Assembly (NCBI RefSeq): GCF_013463155.1 | Contig: NZ_CP040781.1 | Span: 1,550,001 to 1,614,000, forward strand | DNA: 64,000 nt | Source: Staphylococcus sp. 17KM0847 | GTDB taxonomy: Bacteria > Bacillota > Bacilli > Staphylococcales > Staphylococcaceae | Direction: 5' to 3' | Shown here: positions 42,758 to 51,439 of the stretch, piece by piece | Layout: every line of letters begins with the position of its first letter | How positions within the stretch are numbered: position 1 is the stretch's first letter | Made by a program: the position numbers and the translations under genes | Notes under the pieces: model-generated | Told to the model about the DNA's origin: nothing | Databases searched by the model: none | The model's input: the letters and a program-made list of their open reading frames with translations, nothing else

Positions 42758-43840
42758 TTATTCATTAATTGTTAAAAAGTTATATAAATTTTTAGCGCGT
42801 TCTAATAAATCGTCATATGTCAGTATTAACAAAGAATTTTTTAAAATAATATTACGCCTTCTTAACCTTCCCCTATCTTTTTCTGAGAGGTCTTTACTTC
42901 GACCAATTATAATGTAACCTGTTGGTGTATAAAATTCTTTTAATGTTTCTCTTGCATATGAATTATTATGTTCTATCCATTCTAACCAATCATATATTTG
43001 TTGCTCTGCGTGGGTGAGTTTGCTCGAAGGATTGCCGTCCTTTGTATACAACTTATGTGTACTAGCTTCTAATTCTATAACATCGTATAAACCATTATTT
43101 CTTTTTAAAACATAATCGGTTTCAAACTCACCTCCGAGTTTATGTTTCGGTATCACTTCCACATATTCTGTTCCAAATAAAATAGGATATTCGCTAATAC
43201 ACTTTTGTATATCGTTTTCATTCCTCACATCTTGCTTCAAAATATTTTCTAATTTTTGAATAGCTTCATTTAAGTTGTTCAATAATAAATAAGCTCTATC
43301 ATAGCGTTTGATTTTGTCTTGTAAAATTTCCTTCAACAACTGTGTCTCTCCATATGATAGAGCTCTGTTAGGCATTTTGAGTTCTAAGGAAGTTTGATCA
43401 TTTATCAGAAACGTATCTGTAAATCTGTATTTAATATTATCTTCAGGAAATATAACATCATTATTATATATTTTTCTATAATAGTTTATTAATATAGGTT
43501 CTAAATCTTTAGTATTTGGATAGACAGGTATATCATGCACAATATACATTAGTAACTCTGCTAGGAAATCATCCTCATTAATATATATTCCCTTTAATGT
43601 ATTTACTAACTCTAATCTATTGTATGTATCATTTATAGTGTAAGTTATTAAATAAGTAACTGGTTCATCATTATTAATGTCAAAAATAACTTCTTTTATA
43701 ATGTCGTATAGCGAACTCAGATCCTCATACTTTTCTAAATTAACTTCTAATTTTCCATCTGCATCACTTATTGGATTTTCGTCACTAGTAATAAAAGTTC
43801 TTAATAATTTTGATTTATTATAAATATCTTTTCTTTTAAT
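42758..43840 (-). CDS. Shedu-type protein (SduA, DUF4263), probable ATT start
   Basis: Reads 360 residues from an ATT at 43840; the first ATG (43549) would give only 263. The extension is open for 97 codons, and AAAGGA lies eight bases before the ATT; no ATG, GTG or TTG occurs in frame in between. The C-terminal half matches the Shedu/DUF4263 nuclease fold: NENDIQKCISEYPILFG near 208-224, ETDYVL with Asp-242, VIELEAS with Glu-256, and AEQQIYDW with Gln-281. Shedu proteins are single-protein phage defence nucleases. Here the lysine of the E-x-K motif appears as Glu-258. Third gene of the SIR2-HerA operon, 101 bases after the HerA-type gene. Confidence 0.8.
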   Translation of the reverse strand: MKRKDIYNKSKLLRTFITSDENPISDADGKLEVNLEKYEDLSSLYDIIKEVIFDINNDEPVTYLITYTINDTYNRLELVNTLKGIYINEDDFLAELLMYIVHDIPVYPNTKDLEPILINYYRKIYNNDVIFPEDNIKYRFTDTFLINDQTSLELKMPNRALSYGETQLLKEILQDKIKRYDRAYLLLNNLNEAIQKLENILKQDVRNENDIQKCISEYPILFGTEYVEVIPKHKLGGEFETDYVLKRNNGLYDVIELEASTHKLYTKDGNPSSKLTHAEQQIYDWLEWIEHNNSYARETLKEFYTPTGYIIIGRSKDLSEKDRGRLRRRNIILKNSLLILTYDDLLERAKNLYNFLTINE

Positions 43841-43941
43841 ATTTATCTTCCTTTCTAACTCAAATTATAAATATATTTTGAATGTTATTTTAAGATATTA
43901 TAAAATTGAGCCAAATTTTAATTTCATCCACTTTTAATTTA

Positions 43942-45579
43942 TTATAAAGTGGGTGTTGAATTTGCATGTATTCTATTACTTTTTATTATTTCTATTTGGA
44001 TATCTCTAATTAGATTTATACTTGTAAGTATAGCTTCACCTTGATTGAGTTTTTTTATTTGCCTAATTGATTGATCTGACAAATGGTTCTTTATAACTTC
44101 TATTTCGTTTTTATGAGTAAGTCTGTGAACTAAAAGTGTCCCGATTTGACCTAATAGTTCTTTTGGAACATCATGGGGATTTTGAGTGGTTAAAAATAAA
44201 AATATACCTTTTTTTCTTCCTTCTCGTGCAATATTTGTTAAACCAAATTGAAAATTATTCTCATCATTAACTTTGGAATAGCGATGAACTTCATCAATGA
44301 ACATGACAAATGCTATATTATTTTTTTGCTTTTTGTCAATTATATATGTACTAATTAAATCTATTATCATTCCTCCAATACTATCACTTACACCAATAGT
44401 AGAAGTGTTAATATATAAACTATGATTATCTGTATTATTTAAAAATTTATCCATTTCTTCAATCAAATCGAATTTTCCATCAGTTTTTTGAGAGAAAAAT
44501 TTCAATAAATTAGTGTTAGTTAATTTATAATCAATTTTCTGAACTAGCCATTGTTTTTGATTAAATTGAAATGATCCAGTAATATATTTTTTCATTGACT
44601 TATCAAGTTCAACTGCCTCTTCAGTAATCTGACTAGAAAGTAATGACAACTCAAAAGATGTATCTTCCTCCCTTAACTTTGAAAGTTCATTTGCTACATC
44701 AATAGGAGTTTTCCCAACCTTTATATATGTTTTGTTAATACCCTCTTTTTTTTGATAACGAAGACTTTTTATTGCATCAGCTAAAACAGCAGGTTGACTT
44801 GAATCATTTGTTTCAAATAGTGTAGCCCATTGACTAAATGTTAATCTACCTGCATCTACAACTGTATCTATACCTAAGCTTAGCTTTTTTATATTTTGAT
44901 TTTCATCAAATGAATCTGAGTATTCTCCGGTAGGATCTATTATTAATAATTTTTTATTGTTATTAATTAGTTTATCTAGAATAGATAATGATGAGGTAGA
45001 CTTACCACTATTTGTAGTACCAATTGCCATAAGATGTCTATCAAATAAAGTACTTGAATAAAGAGAAACTTCTTCAGATGGTGCGTTTGAAAGTTTTGCG
45101 AACGATTTCAACTTACTATCGGTACTGTCTGCATATTTTGGTCTAAGTTCTATGGATTGTAAATAAATTTCTATTATTCTTTTATTTGCAAAGTAAACTC
45201 TATCTGTCAATCCTACATTAGAAAAACCTGGAAGTTTAAATTTATTACTATCACTCGATAAAACTCCGATTAAATCTATATTTAATTCAGGATAAATTTT
45301 TTCAGAAATATTATTTAGTAGTGCATTATGAACACTGTCTGAATTTGGAATTTTCGATTGATAAACTTCTCCTAAGAATAAACCTGACACCGATTCAACT
45401 ATAACTAAATAATTTATTGTATTTGGTATGATTAACTCTTTCCTAATTTTTTTAAATTTTAACCATGAAAGATTTTCAACTTGAACAACACTAGTATCTT
45501 TATAAACCTGTGAGATCATACCTAAATAATAATTATTTTTATCATTATCTGCATACAACATATCAATCACTATTCTCAC
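43942..45579 (-). CDS. HerA-type hexameric ATPase (DUF87) of a SIR2-HerA defence system
   Basis: 545 residues. A beta-rich N-terminal domain (about 1-150, HAS-barrel-like), Walker A GTTNSGKST at 187-195, Walker B FIDE at 427-430, TTQNP at 464-468 and the arginine-rich NIAREGRKKG near 449-458. HerA ATPases pair with nucleases or, in defence systems, with SIR2 proteins that deplete NAD on infection. It overlaps the SIR2 gene by 17 bases, so translation is coupled. No conjugation genes are near, which argues against a transfer role. Confidence 0.9.
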   Translation of the reverse strand: MRIVIDMLYADNDKNNYYLGMISQVYKDTSVVQVENLSWLKFKKIRKELIIPNTINYLVIVESVSGLFLGEVYQSKIPNSDSVHNALLNNISEKIYPELNIDLIGVLSSDSNKFKLPGFSNVGLTDRVYFANKRIIEIYLQSIELRPKYADSTDSKLKSFAKLSNAPSEEVSLYSSTLFDRHLMAIGTTNSGKSTSSLSILDKLINNNKKLLIIDPTGEYSDSFDENQNIKKLSLGIDTVVDAGRLTFSQWATLFETNDSSQPAVLADAIKSLRYQKKEGINKTYIKVGKTPIDVANELSKLREEDTSFELSLLSSQITEEAVELDKSMKKYITGSFQFNQKQWLVQKIDYKLTNTNLLKFFSQKTDGKFDLIEEMDKFLNNTDNHSLYINTSTIGVSDSIGGMIIDLISTYIIDKKQKNNIAFVMFIDEVHRYSKVNDENNFQFGLTNIAREGRKKGIFLFLTTQNPHDVPKELLGQIGTLLVHRLTHKNEIEVIKNHLSDQSIRQIKKLNQGEAILTSINLIRDIQIEIIKSNRIHANSTPTL

Positions 45580-46729
45580 CTCTAGAGAAGAAATACGTTA
45601 AATCATTATTCATTGTGGCTTGAAGAAATGAGATATTGTAGTCACTTTTCATTAATTTCAATAGCTCTTGCCAATTTTCATTAGGTTGTTCAGGTTCAAT
45701 AATGTAGTCTGTAACTAATAATGTTAAACTTGGATTTGTTTTTATTGCTTGAATAATCATTTGAGAAATATGATTGTCTGCAAAACTAAATCCTGAGGTG
45801 ATAAGAACAGTATTTGATTTACGAAGTAAAGATTGAAATTTTGTAAATAAATCAAAATAAGGTTTTTCATAGCTCTGCATATATTTATTTGAACTAGGAA
45901 AAATCATTATTGGATTAATAACTTCCCCCTTATTTTTTCTGATAATATTATTATTTTGTCTTTCCCAAGTCAACGAACCGTGAATTTTCAATAAATTCAA
46001 TACGTTTTTTTTATAAGACTCTTTTTGTGATCTTACTTCCGATATTGGCTTAGATAAATGCCATTCAAACATGTCGATATCAAAAATTGGTGTATGAGCA
46101 AAAGTAAATCCATCAAATACTGTATAGTTTAAACTATATGCACTTTCTTCAACTACAATATCATAATTAGTAGTTACTACTGAAAGACGATTTGGAGCTT
46201 TATGTAAGTTTGTTAGTTGATTAATTAAAACTCCATGCTTAAACTTACTTTCATCATAATCATAAGATGTCTTTTCTTTGATAATTTCTATAATTTTTTT
46301 GAATGAATTGTTAAATTTTGATTTATCATTTCCTGATACAAAGGGTGAAAATGATTGTAATTGAGATAGAAAATCTTCTAAATTAAAATAATCCTCTGAA
46401 CTTTGGCTATATTTGCACATTGAAGTTAGCTTATCTAAGGTGAAACAATAAGGCTCTTGTAATTGATTCCTGATTTCTTCACCTAACATATCAACTGTAT
46501 ATCCATAATTTTTATCTTTGTTCCCTACTACTGAAGCTCCAGCTCCAACTAAAAGTATTATATTATCAAAAGGACCCATAAAAGCAAAAATTTCATTAGC
46601 AATTAATTTGTTGAATATGTCCTCATTTATGGATTCATCTTTGTCTAAAAGTTCTTTTTCATCTTTATAATATTTATTACTATCATCTTTTGAAAATATT
46701 ACACTTTTACTTATAAATTTGTTGTTCAT
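45563..46729 (-). CDS. SIR2-domain NADase-like defence effector
   Basis: 388 residues of the SIR2_2 type. NAD-binding signatures: LLVGAGAS at 59-66, VVTTNYD at 184-190, LKIHGSLTW at 247-255 and SGFSFADNHI at 312-321. Paired with HerA this matches the SIR2-HerA anti-phage system, where SIR2 depletes NAD to abort infection. The ATG at 46729 has GAGGG about seven bases ahead; an 18-codon upstream extension is rejected. First gene of the operon. Confidence 0.9.
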   Translation of the reverse strand: MNNKFISKSVIFSKDDSNKYYKDEKELLDKDESINEDIFNKLIANEIFAFMGPFDNIILLVGAGASVVGNKDKNYGYTVDMLGEEIRNQLQEPYCFTLDKLTSMCKYSQSSEDYFNLEDFLSQLQSFSPFVSGNDKSKFNNSFKKIIEIIKEKTSYDYDESKFKHGVLINQLTNLHKAPNRLSVVTTNYDIVVEESAYSLNYTVFDGFTFAHTPIFDIDMFEWHLSKPISEVRSQKESYKKNVLNLLKIHGSLTWERQNNNIIRKNKGEVINPIMIFPSSNKYMQSYEKPYFDLFTKFQSLLRKSNTVLITSGFSFADNHISQMIIQAIKTNPSLTLLVTDYIIEPEQPNENWQELLKLMKSDYNISFLQATMNNDLTYFFSRGENSD

Positions 46730-46825
46730 CGTTATCCCTCTAATCATCTCACAATATGAACTTATTAAATAATGTATTTCCAAATATTATGGCAACATTG
46801 GAAAATGATTAAGTCAAAAATGCTT

Positions 46826-46854
46826 TATACATAACTACATTATTATTTTATCAA
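46826..46854 (-). promoter_or_regulatory. Candidate promoter of the SIR2-HerA-Shedu operon
   Basis: On the minus strand TTGATA (46849-46854), 17 bases, TGTATA (46826-46831), about 100 bases upstream of the SIR2 start. Confidence 0.5.
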
Positions 46855-46860
46855 TTATTT

Positions 46861-46886
46861 ATTATTGAAAGTAAAATTTCAATAAT
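46861..46886. repeat. Perfect palindrome next to the defence operon promoter
   Basis: ATTATTGAAA and TTTCAATAAT are exact complements around a six-base centre, directly upstream of the candidate -35. It looks like an operator; no regulator gene is obvious in the island. Confidence 0.6.
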
Positions 46887-47007
46887 ATTCTTTACTTCCA
46901 TAACTAATAATGAAGTAATTGTAAATACTATTACTGCTTATATAGAAAATCTCTTTATCAAATAATATACCCCCTATATTCCTCATTTTCAAGAAAATTC
47001 TATATCT

Positions 47008-47680
47008 TTATTTCAATTCATTGAGCTCATATTCAGGTAATCTATTTATCAATTCCATTGTTCTAACACTTACAGTAATTGTTGATAATAAAAGATTGAA
47101 AATATATTCTGGGTATTCACTATATTCATTTGGATCTTCATATATTCCTGATTTCTTGTCAGTCTTTAATTCATACCGATCCATAACCCATTCCACGGGC
47201 GATTTGCCATTAATAATATATTGATGCACTTCTAGAGGTATGGTTTCAATTATAATATAATTATTAAATGAAATATATTATTCATCTTTTTTGTTCAAAT
47301 ATTTAATTTTAGGAACCTTATAACTATGGAGTTTAGTTTTTTATTAATAACTACACTTTCTAATTTTTTTGATTTTCATAATTCAAATGTAATTCAATAA
47401 GCTTTTCACCAATTGTAAATTTGTAGAATATTTTTCTCTATAAACTGGTGAGTGTAACACACCGTATATATATTTAAATACATCATTTTTTATCAAAAAC
47501 ATGTAATTTCTCATGTATATTGAAGTTATTTTTAACATCATTTAAAGGAAAACATTGAGTCTCTGCATCCATCATATTAGCATCAGGAGTATTTCTTGTA
47601 ATAAATACACTAAATTCTTTTCTTGCACTTGTTCCATTTAATACAATACACATGTTTTCAAAAGGAACTGGATGCCTATG
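47008..47680 (-). pseudogene. Decayed C-terminus of a type ISP (LlaGI-like) restriction-modification enzyme
   Basis: The 73-codon frame at 47008-47229 (HQYIINGKSPVEWVMDRY, KTDKKSGIYEDPN) is the typical end of type ISP helicase-nuclease-methylases. In other minus-strand frames upstream, further pieces of the same protein follow in order: YKVPKIKYLNKKDE, KLIELHLNYE, YIYGVLHSPVYREKY, and ENMCIVLNG/KEFSVFITRNTPDAN up to about 47680. The pieces are joined by several frameshifts and short losses; everything further upstream (helicase, nuclease, methylase) is gone. Confidence 0.8.
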
Positions 47681-47687
47681 TCCCAGC

Positions 47688-48645
47688 CCTTTATGAAGAT
47701 GTTTATTTAATGTGGATAGAAAATCATAGAACTGAAATTAGAGGAACGACATTAGCTAGTAAAGAAAGTAAATTTAAAAATAGGATATTGCCTAAATTCG
47801 GGCGAATCCCGATTAAAGAGATTTCTCGTGTATATTGTCAAACAGTTGTAAATGAATGGTCTAAAGAGATGAAAGCTTTTAATGATTATGTAATACAAGC
47901 AAGATTAGTTTTCAATTATGCTATGAAACTTGAACCCATTGATAAAAATCCTATGGAATATATAACTCTTCCAAGCCTATTAGAAGACAAAGTATTTGTA
48001 AAGCAATCTCGCAAGTTTTTAACTAAAGAAGAATTGAAACAATTTATGATCTATCTCGAAGAAGAGAATAAAACACCGAATACATGTCTTTTTAGACTAC
48101 TCGCTTTCACTGGGATGCGTAAAGGTGAAGTGCTTACCTTACACTGGTCTGATATAAACTTTGTTAATAAGGATTTATACGTTAAAAAGACAGTGGCAAA
48201 AGTGAAAAATAAACATATTCTACAACCACCTAAAACACATGAGTCTCAAAGGTGGATAGATATTGATAATCAAACTATCAGTAAACTTTTACAGTGGAAA
48301 GAAGAGCAAAAACTTCAATATGAAGAATACGGATTTTTAGTCGCTAGTGATAAAGAGCAACCTATTTTTTCAACTTACCATACTAGACTAAATAAAATAA
48401 AGTACATGCGTGTATCGACACCAAATGACAAATTAGAGGCATTTTCAGATCTTCATAAGATACACGTACATGGCTTCAGGCATACCCATGCTTCGCTATT
48501 ATTCGAATCAGGGGTAACCCTAAAAGACGTACAAACTAGATTAGGTCATAGTGATATAAAAACGACAATGGACATTTATACGCACATTACTCAATCATCT
48601 AGAGAAAAGTCAGCTGAAAAATTCCAAAATCACATAAATTTTTAA
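47688..48645 (+). pseudogene. int: Tyrosine integrase, 5'-truncated
   Basis: The open frame runs from a TTG at 47623, but its first 20 or so residues are antisense to the restriction-enzyme remnant, so recognisable integrase sequence starts at about YEDVYLMW (47688). From there a core-binding domain and a full catalytic domain remain: Arg in TGMRKGEV, HGFRHTHAS, LGHSDIKTTMDIYTHIT with the tyrosine. The N-terminal arm-binding domain of about 50-60 residues is missing and there is no ribosome binding site. It is oriented toward rpsI, as in other rpsI islands. Confidence 0.75.
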
Positions 48646-48701
48646 TATATAATATGAACTTATTAAGTCCAGGGGTATTATCATGCAAAAAGCATATAAA
48701 A

Positions 48702-48731
48702 AGCACTTCTCGAGTATTTTCGAGAAGTGCT
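48702..48731 (-). terminator. Terminator of rplM-rpsI
   Basis: AGCACTTCTCGA pairs with TCGAGAAGTGCT around a short loop, followed by T-rich sequence on the minus strand, 25 bases after the rpsI stop. Two diverged copies lie at 42440-42469 and 39823-39852. Confidence 0.9.
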
Positions 48732-48754
48732 GTAAACGTTGATATAACAACGAT

Positions 48755-48815
48755 ATTAACGTTTTGAGAATTGTGGTGAACGACGTGCTTTTTTAAGACC
48801 TGGTTTTTTACGTTC
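48755..48815 (-). repeat. rpsI 3' end used as attachment site (proximal copy)
   Basis: The last 61 bases around the rpsI stop are repeated exactly at 42549-42609. Insertion here leaves the S9 C-terminus unchanged, a usual strategy of tyrosine integrases that target gene ends. Confidence 0.93.
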
Positions 48816-49148
48816 TTTCATACGTGGGTCACGAGTTAATAGACCTGCACGTTTTAATGAACCTCTATATTCTGGATCAGCTTCTAATAACGCACGTGCG
48901 ATACCATGACGGATAGCTTGTGCTTGACCAGTGAAGCCACCACCATGAACGTTAACTAAAACATCGTAGTTTCCTTTTGTTTCAGTTACATCGAATGGTT
49001 GATTTAAGTCTAAGATTAATGATTCAAATGGTAAGTAGTCACGTACATCTTTACCGTTTACTGTGATATGTCCTTCACCTGGTACTAAACGTACACGTGC
49101 TACTGAGTGTTTACGACGGCCTGTGCCTTTATATTCAACTTGTGCCAA
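48756..49148 (-). CDS. rpsI: Ribosomal protein S9
   Basis: 130 residues, full length, ending in the basic tail [12 protein letters not shown] that reaches the ribosomal P site. It follows rplM after 19 bases with GGAGG ahead. Its last 19 codons coincide with the island attachment core, so the present 3' end could have been donated by an island. Confidence 0.97.
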   Translation of the reverse strand: MAQVEYKGTGRRKHSVARVRLVPGEGHITVNGKDVRDYLPFESLILDLNQPFDVTETKGNYDVLVNVHGGGFTGQAQAIRHGIARALLEADPEYRGSLKRAGLLTRDPRMKERKKPGLKKARRSPQFSKR

Positions 49149-49167
49149 TGTAATTTCCTCCTTTTAA

Positions 49168-49605
49168 TTAACCACGTAACTCGTAGTTTTCTGGTTGTTG
49201 TGCAGCGTGTGGATGTTCAGCGCCACCATATACAAACAATTTCTTACCTTGTTTTTCGCCTAAGCGTGAACTTGGTAACATACCTTTGATTGATTTTTCT
49301 AATAAACGTTCTGGATTCGTTGCTCTTAGCTCACCAGCAGTGATTGATTTTAAACCACCTGGGTGATTTGAGTGACGATAGTAGATTTTATCCGTTTCTT
49401 TATTACCAGTGAATTGGATTTTTGAAGCGTTGATGATGATCACATAGTCACCTGTATCAACGTGTGGTGTGTAAGTTACTTTATTTTTACCGCGTAAGAT
49501 AGCTGCTACTTCTGATGATAAACGACCTAAAGTTTGTCCTTCAGCATCAACAACATACCATTTGCGTTCAATGTTTGATTCGTTAGCCATAAATGTTTGA
49601 CGCAT
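49168..49605 (-). CDS. rplM: Ribosomal protein L13
   Basis: 145 residues beginning MRQTFMAN, the staphylococcal form. Conserved [18 protein letters not shown] and [17 protein letters not shown] are present. AGGAGG lies eight bases before the ATG. First gene of rplM-rpsI. Confidence 0.97.
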   Translation of the reverse strand: MRQTFMANESNIERKWYVVDAEGQTLGRLSSEVAAILRGKNKVTYTPHVDTGDYVIIINASKIQFTGNKETDKIYYRHSNHPGGLKSITAGELRATNPERLLEKSIKGMLPSSRLGEKQGKKLFVYGGAEHPHAAQQPENYELRG

Positions 49606-49614
49606 AATTGAGTC

Positions 49615-49740
49615 CTCCTAATGAATAAATCTTTCTTTTAGTTTCAACCAGTTGTATTAAACAACCTGCAATGCGATTATTTATTCCGTTAACTGTTGAT
49701 CTTTCCTGCTTCTATATCTTGTAACACAATAAGTTTCCGG
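49615..49740 (-). promoter_or_regulatory. Probable L13 leader (autoregulatory mRNA element)
   Basis: The 170-base untranslated leader of rplM contains GCAGGTTGTTTAATACAACTGG (a short hairpin) and other segments resembling the L13 leader known in Firmicutes, where L13 controls its own mRNA. I assign it by position and visual resemblance only. Confidence 0.5.
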
Positions 49741-49779
49741 GGCTTATCGTGGGGTGGATATAAAACAATACCGTTAACT

Positions 49780-49808
49780 ATGATATAATTTATCCTCTCA
49801 AATGTCAA
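49780..49808 (-). promoter_or_regulatory. Promoter of rplM-rpsI
   Basis: On the minus strand perfect TTGACA (49803-49808), 17-base spacer, TATCAT (49780-49785). It touches the end of truA and makes rplM-rpsI independent from the upstream operon. Confidence 0.8.
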
Positions 49809-49814
49809 TCTCTT

Positions 49815-50621
49815 TTAAGGATTTTGCAGTGATTTTTTATAATGAATCCGTATATCCGAACCAAAGTCTTTCTTCAATGCAGATGGTGTCAAATATATCT
49901 TTTCTAGGTACAATCCTTCAGCAGGTGCCGTATGCGGAACGAGGTTGCGATCTTTAGCTTCAAGTATAGTAGAAACCTCTTTTGCTTGTCGTTTCCCTTT
50001 ACCTACTTCTATTAAAAATGCCATAATCACACGTACCATATTATATAAAAAGCCTGACCCCGTAATAATAAAATCTAAACCCTCTGATGTTTCTATAACA
50101 TAGCTTTCATAAATGGTACGTTCTTTACTCTCTACTTCCGTCTTTTGAGAACAAAATGATGTAAAATCATGTGTACCTATAAAAGACTGTGCTGCTTCGT
50201 TCATTGCTCCCCAATCAAGAGATGCCGGCTCATATGTTTTAAGTTGTGCAAAAAAAGGATTGCGATGTTCGGCTTGATAAATAGAGTAGCGATACGTTTT
50301 ACCCACACAATCATAACGACAATGAAAGTCATGGTCAACAAACTGTACATGATGCACATAAATATCATTGGGCAGTCCTCTATTTAAGGCATATTGCCAT
50401 TGTACTGCTGAGATATTCAGAGGCGTATCAAAATGAAAATACTGTTCTTTCGCATGTACACCACGATCTGTCCGACTCGATGGATGAATGCGTATCGCTT
50501 CCTTATGCATACGTTTTAATATTTTCTCCAAACAGCCTTGTACCGTACGTCCTTGATTTTGAATTTGAAATCCTAAAAAATCTCCTCCATGATAGCTTAT
50601 TTTTACTAATACTCGTTGCAT
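49815..50621 (-). CDS. truA: tRNA pseudouridine(38-40) synthase TruA
   Basis: 268-residue enzyme converting uridines 38-40 in the tRNA anticodon arm. The catalytic aspartate is in [10 protein letters not shown] near 50-59 and RYSIYQ follows; [19 protein letters not shown] is conserved. The ATG at 50621 has AGAGGA eight bases ahead; an upstream in-frame extension of 22 codons overlaps ecfT and is rejected. It begins 14 bases after ecfT. Confidence 0.93.
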   Translation of the reverse strand: MQRVLVKISYHGGDFLGFQIQNQGRTVQGCLEKILKRMHKEAIRIHPSSRTDRGVHAKEQYFHFDTPLNISAVQWQYALNRGLPNDIYVHHVQFVDHDFHCRYDCVGKTYRYSIYQAEHRNPFFAQLKTYEPASLDWGAMNEAAQSFIGTHDFTSFCSQKTEVESKERTIYESYVIETSEGLDFIITGSGFLYNMVRVIMAFLIEVGKGKRQAKEVSTILEAKDRNLVPHTAPAEGLYLEKIYLTPSALKKDFGSDIRIHYKKSLQNP

Positions 50622-50635
50622 ATCATTAGTCCTCT

Positions 50636-51439
50636 CTATATCAAATAGCGTATAGATAACGCAATAACCGCAATCGGTATAATGCATAGTAACGCAATCG
50701 TATCACACCATACCCACTGTAACTTTCTAAAGCTCGTTCGCTGTATATTGGCATCGTAGCCACGCACTTCCATCGCAATTGCTAATTCTTCTGCACGTTG
50801 AAATGCTGAAATAAAAAGTGGAATAAGTAATGGAATAAAAGCTTTTATACGTGCGCTAATTGATCCACTGCTTAACACTGTCCCACGTGATTTTTGTGCA
50901 CTCATAATTTTATCAAGTTCTTCCATAAGTGTCGGAATAAAGCGCAAGGCAATCGCCATCATCATACTCAAAGCAGACACAGGTATTTTTATATATGTCA
51001 ATGGTTTGAATAAACGATCGAACGCATCTGTCAAATCTAATGGACTGGTCGTCAATGTTAAAATTGTAGAAATAATCATAATAAATGATAATCGCAAAAC
51101 AATAAGTGTTCCCTCTTGTAACCCACCTGTATCTATTGATATGATTCCCCACTCAAATAGACGTATGCCCCCTTTAGTTAAGAACATATGCATAATAAAT
51201 GTTAAACTCAAAAAGAAAAAGATTGGTAATAACCCTTTCAATAAAAACCACAATGGGATACGACTCATTTTTACAATTATATATATTACAAAACCTAGCC
51301 ATAAGTATGAGAACCATTCATGACTCAAAAAGATAACAACAATAAATAAAAAAACAAATAAAAATTTACTCCGTGGATCTAATCGATGTATGAGTGAATC
51401 GATTGGCAAGTAACGACCAATAATCAACTTATCTTTCAT
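50636..51439 (-). CDS. ecfT: ECF transporter transmembrane protein EcfT
   Basis: 267-residue CbiQ-type membrane protein with about five helices. Two Ala-Arg-Gly type coupling motifs, AQKSRG near 182-187 and AMEVRG near 221-226, contact the ATPases. It forms the shared energising module that works with various vitamin-binding S components encoded elsewhere. It overlaps ecfA2 by 11 bases. Confidence 0.92.
   Translation of the reverse strand: MKDKLIIGRYLPIDSLIHRLDPRSKFLFVFLFIVVIFLSHEWFSYLWLGFVIYIIVKMSRIPLWFLLKGLLPIFFFLSLTFIMHMFLTKGGIRLFEWGIISIDTGGLQEGTLIVLRLSFIMIISTILTLTTSPLDLTDAFDRLFKPLTYIKIPVSALSMMMAIALRFIPTLMEELDKIMSAQKSRGTVLSSGSISARIKAFIPLLIPLFISAFQRAEELAIAMEVRGYDANIQRTSFRKLQWVWCDTIALLCIIPIAVIALSIRYLI

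Larger units (their letters stand above)
42549..48815. mobile_element. rpsI-integrated defence island (SIR2-HerA-Shedu)
   Basis: About 6.3 kb flanked by perfect 61-bp direct repeats of the rpsI 3' end. It carries a tyrosine integrase next to rpsI, a decayed type ISP restriction enzyme and a three-gene defence operon. Islands with an integrase at the rpsI 3' end are known from Macrococcus (the mecD islands). The integrase lacks its N-terminal domain, so mobility is doubtful. Confidence 0.88.

Noticed and set aside
43942..45579. HerA-type ATPase as a conjugation or FtsK-like DNA pump
   Set aside because: No relaxase, mating-pore or replication gene is present in the island; the adjacent SIR2 gene gives a better explanation.
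47021..47224. 67-codon plus-strand frame
   Set aside because: It is antisense to the well-recognised type ISP C-terminal fragment and has no ribosome binding site.
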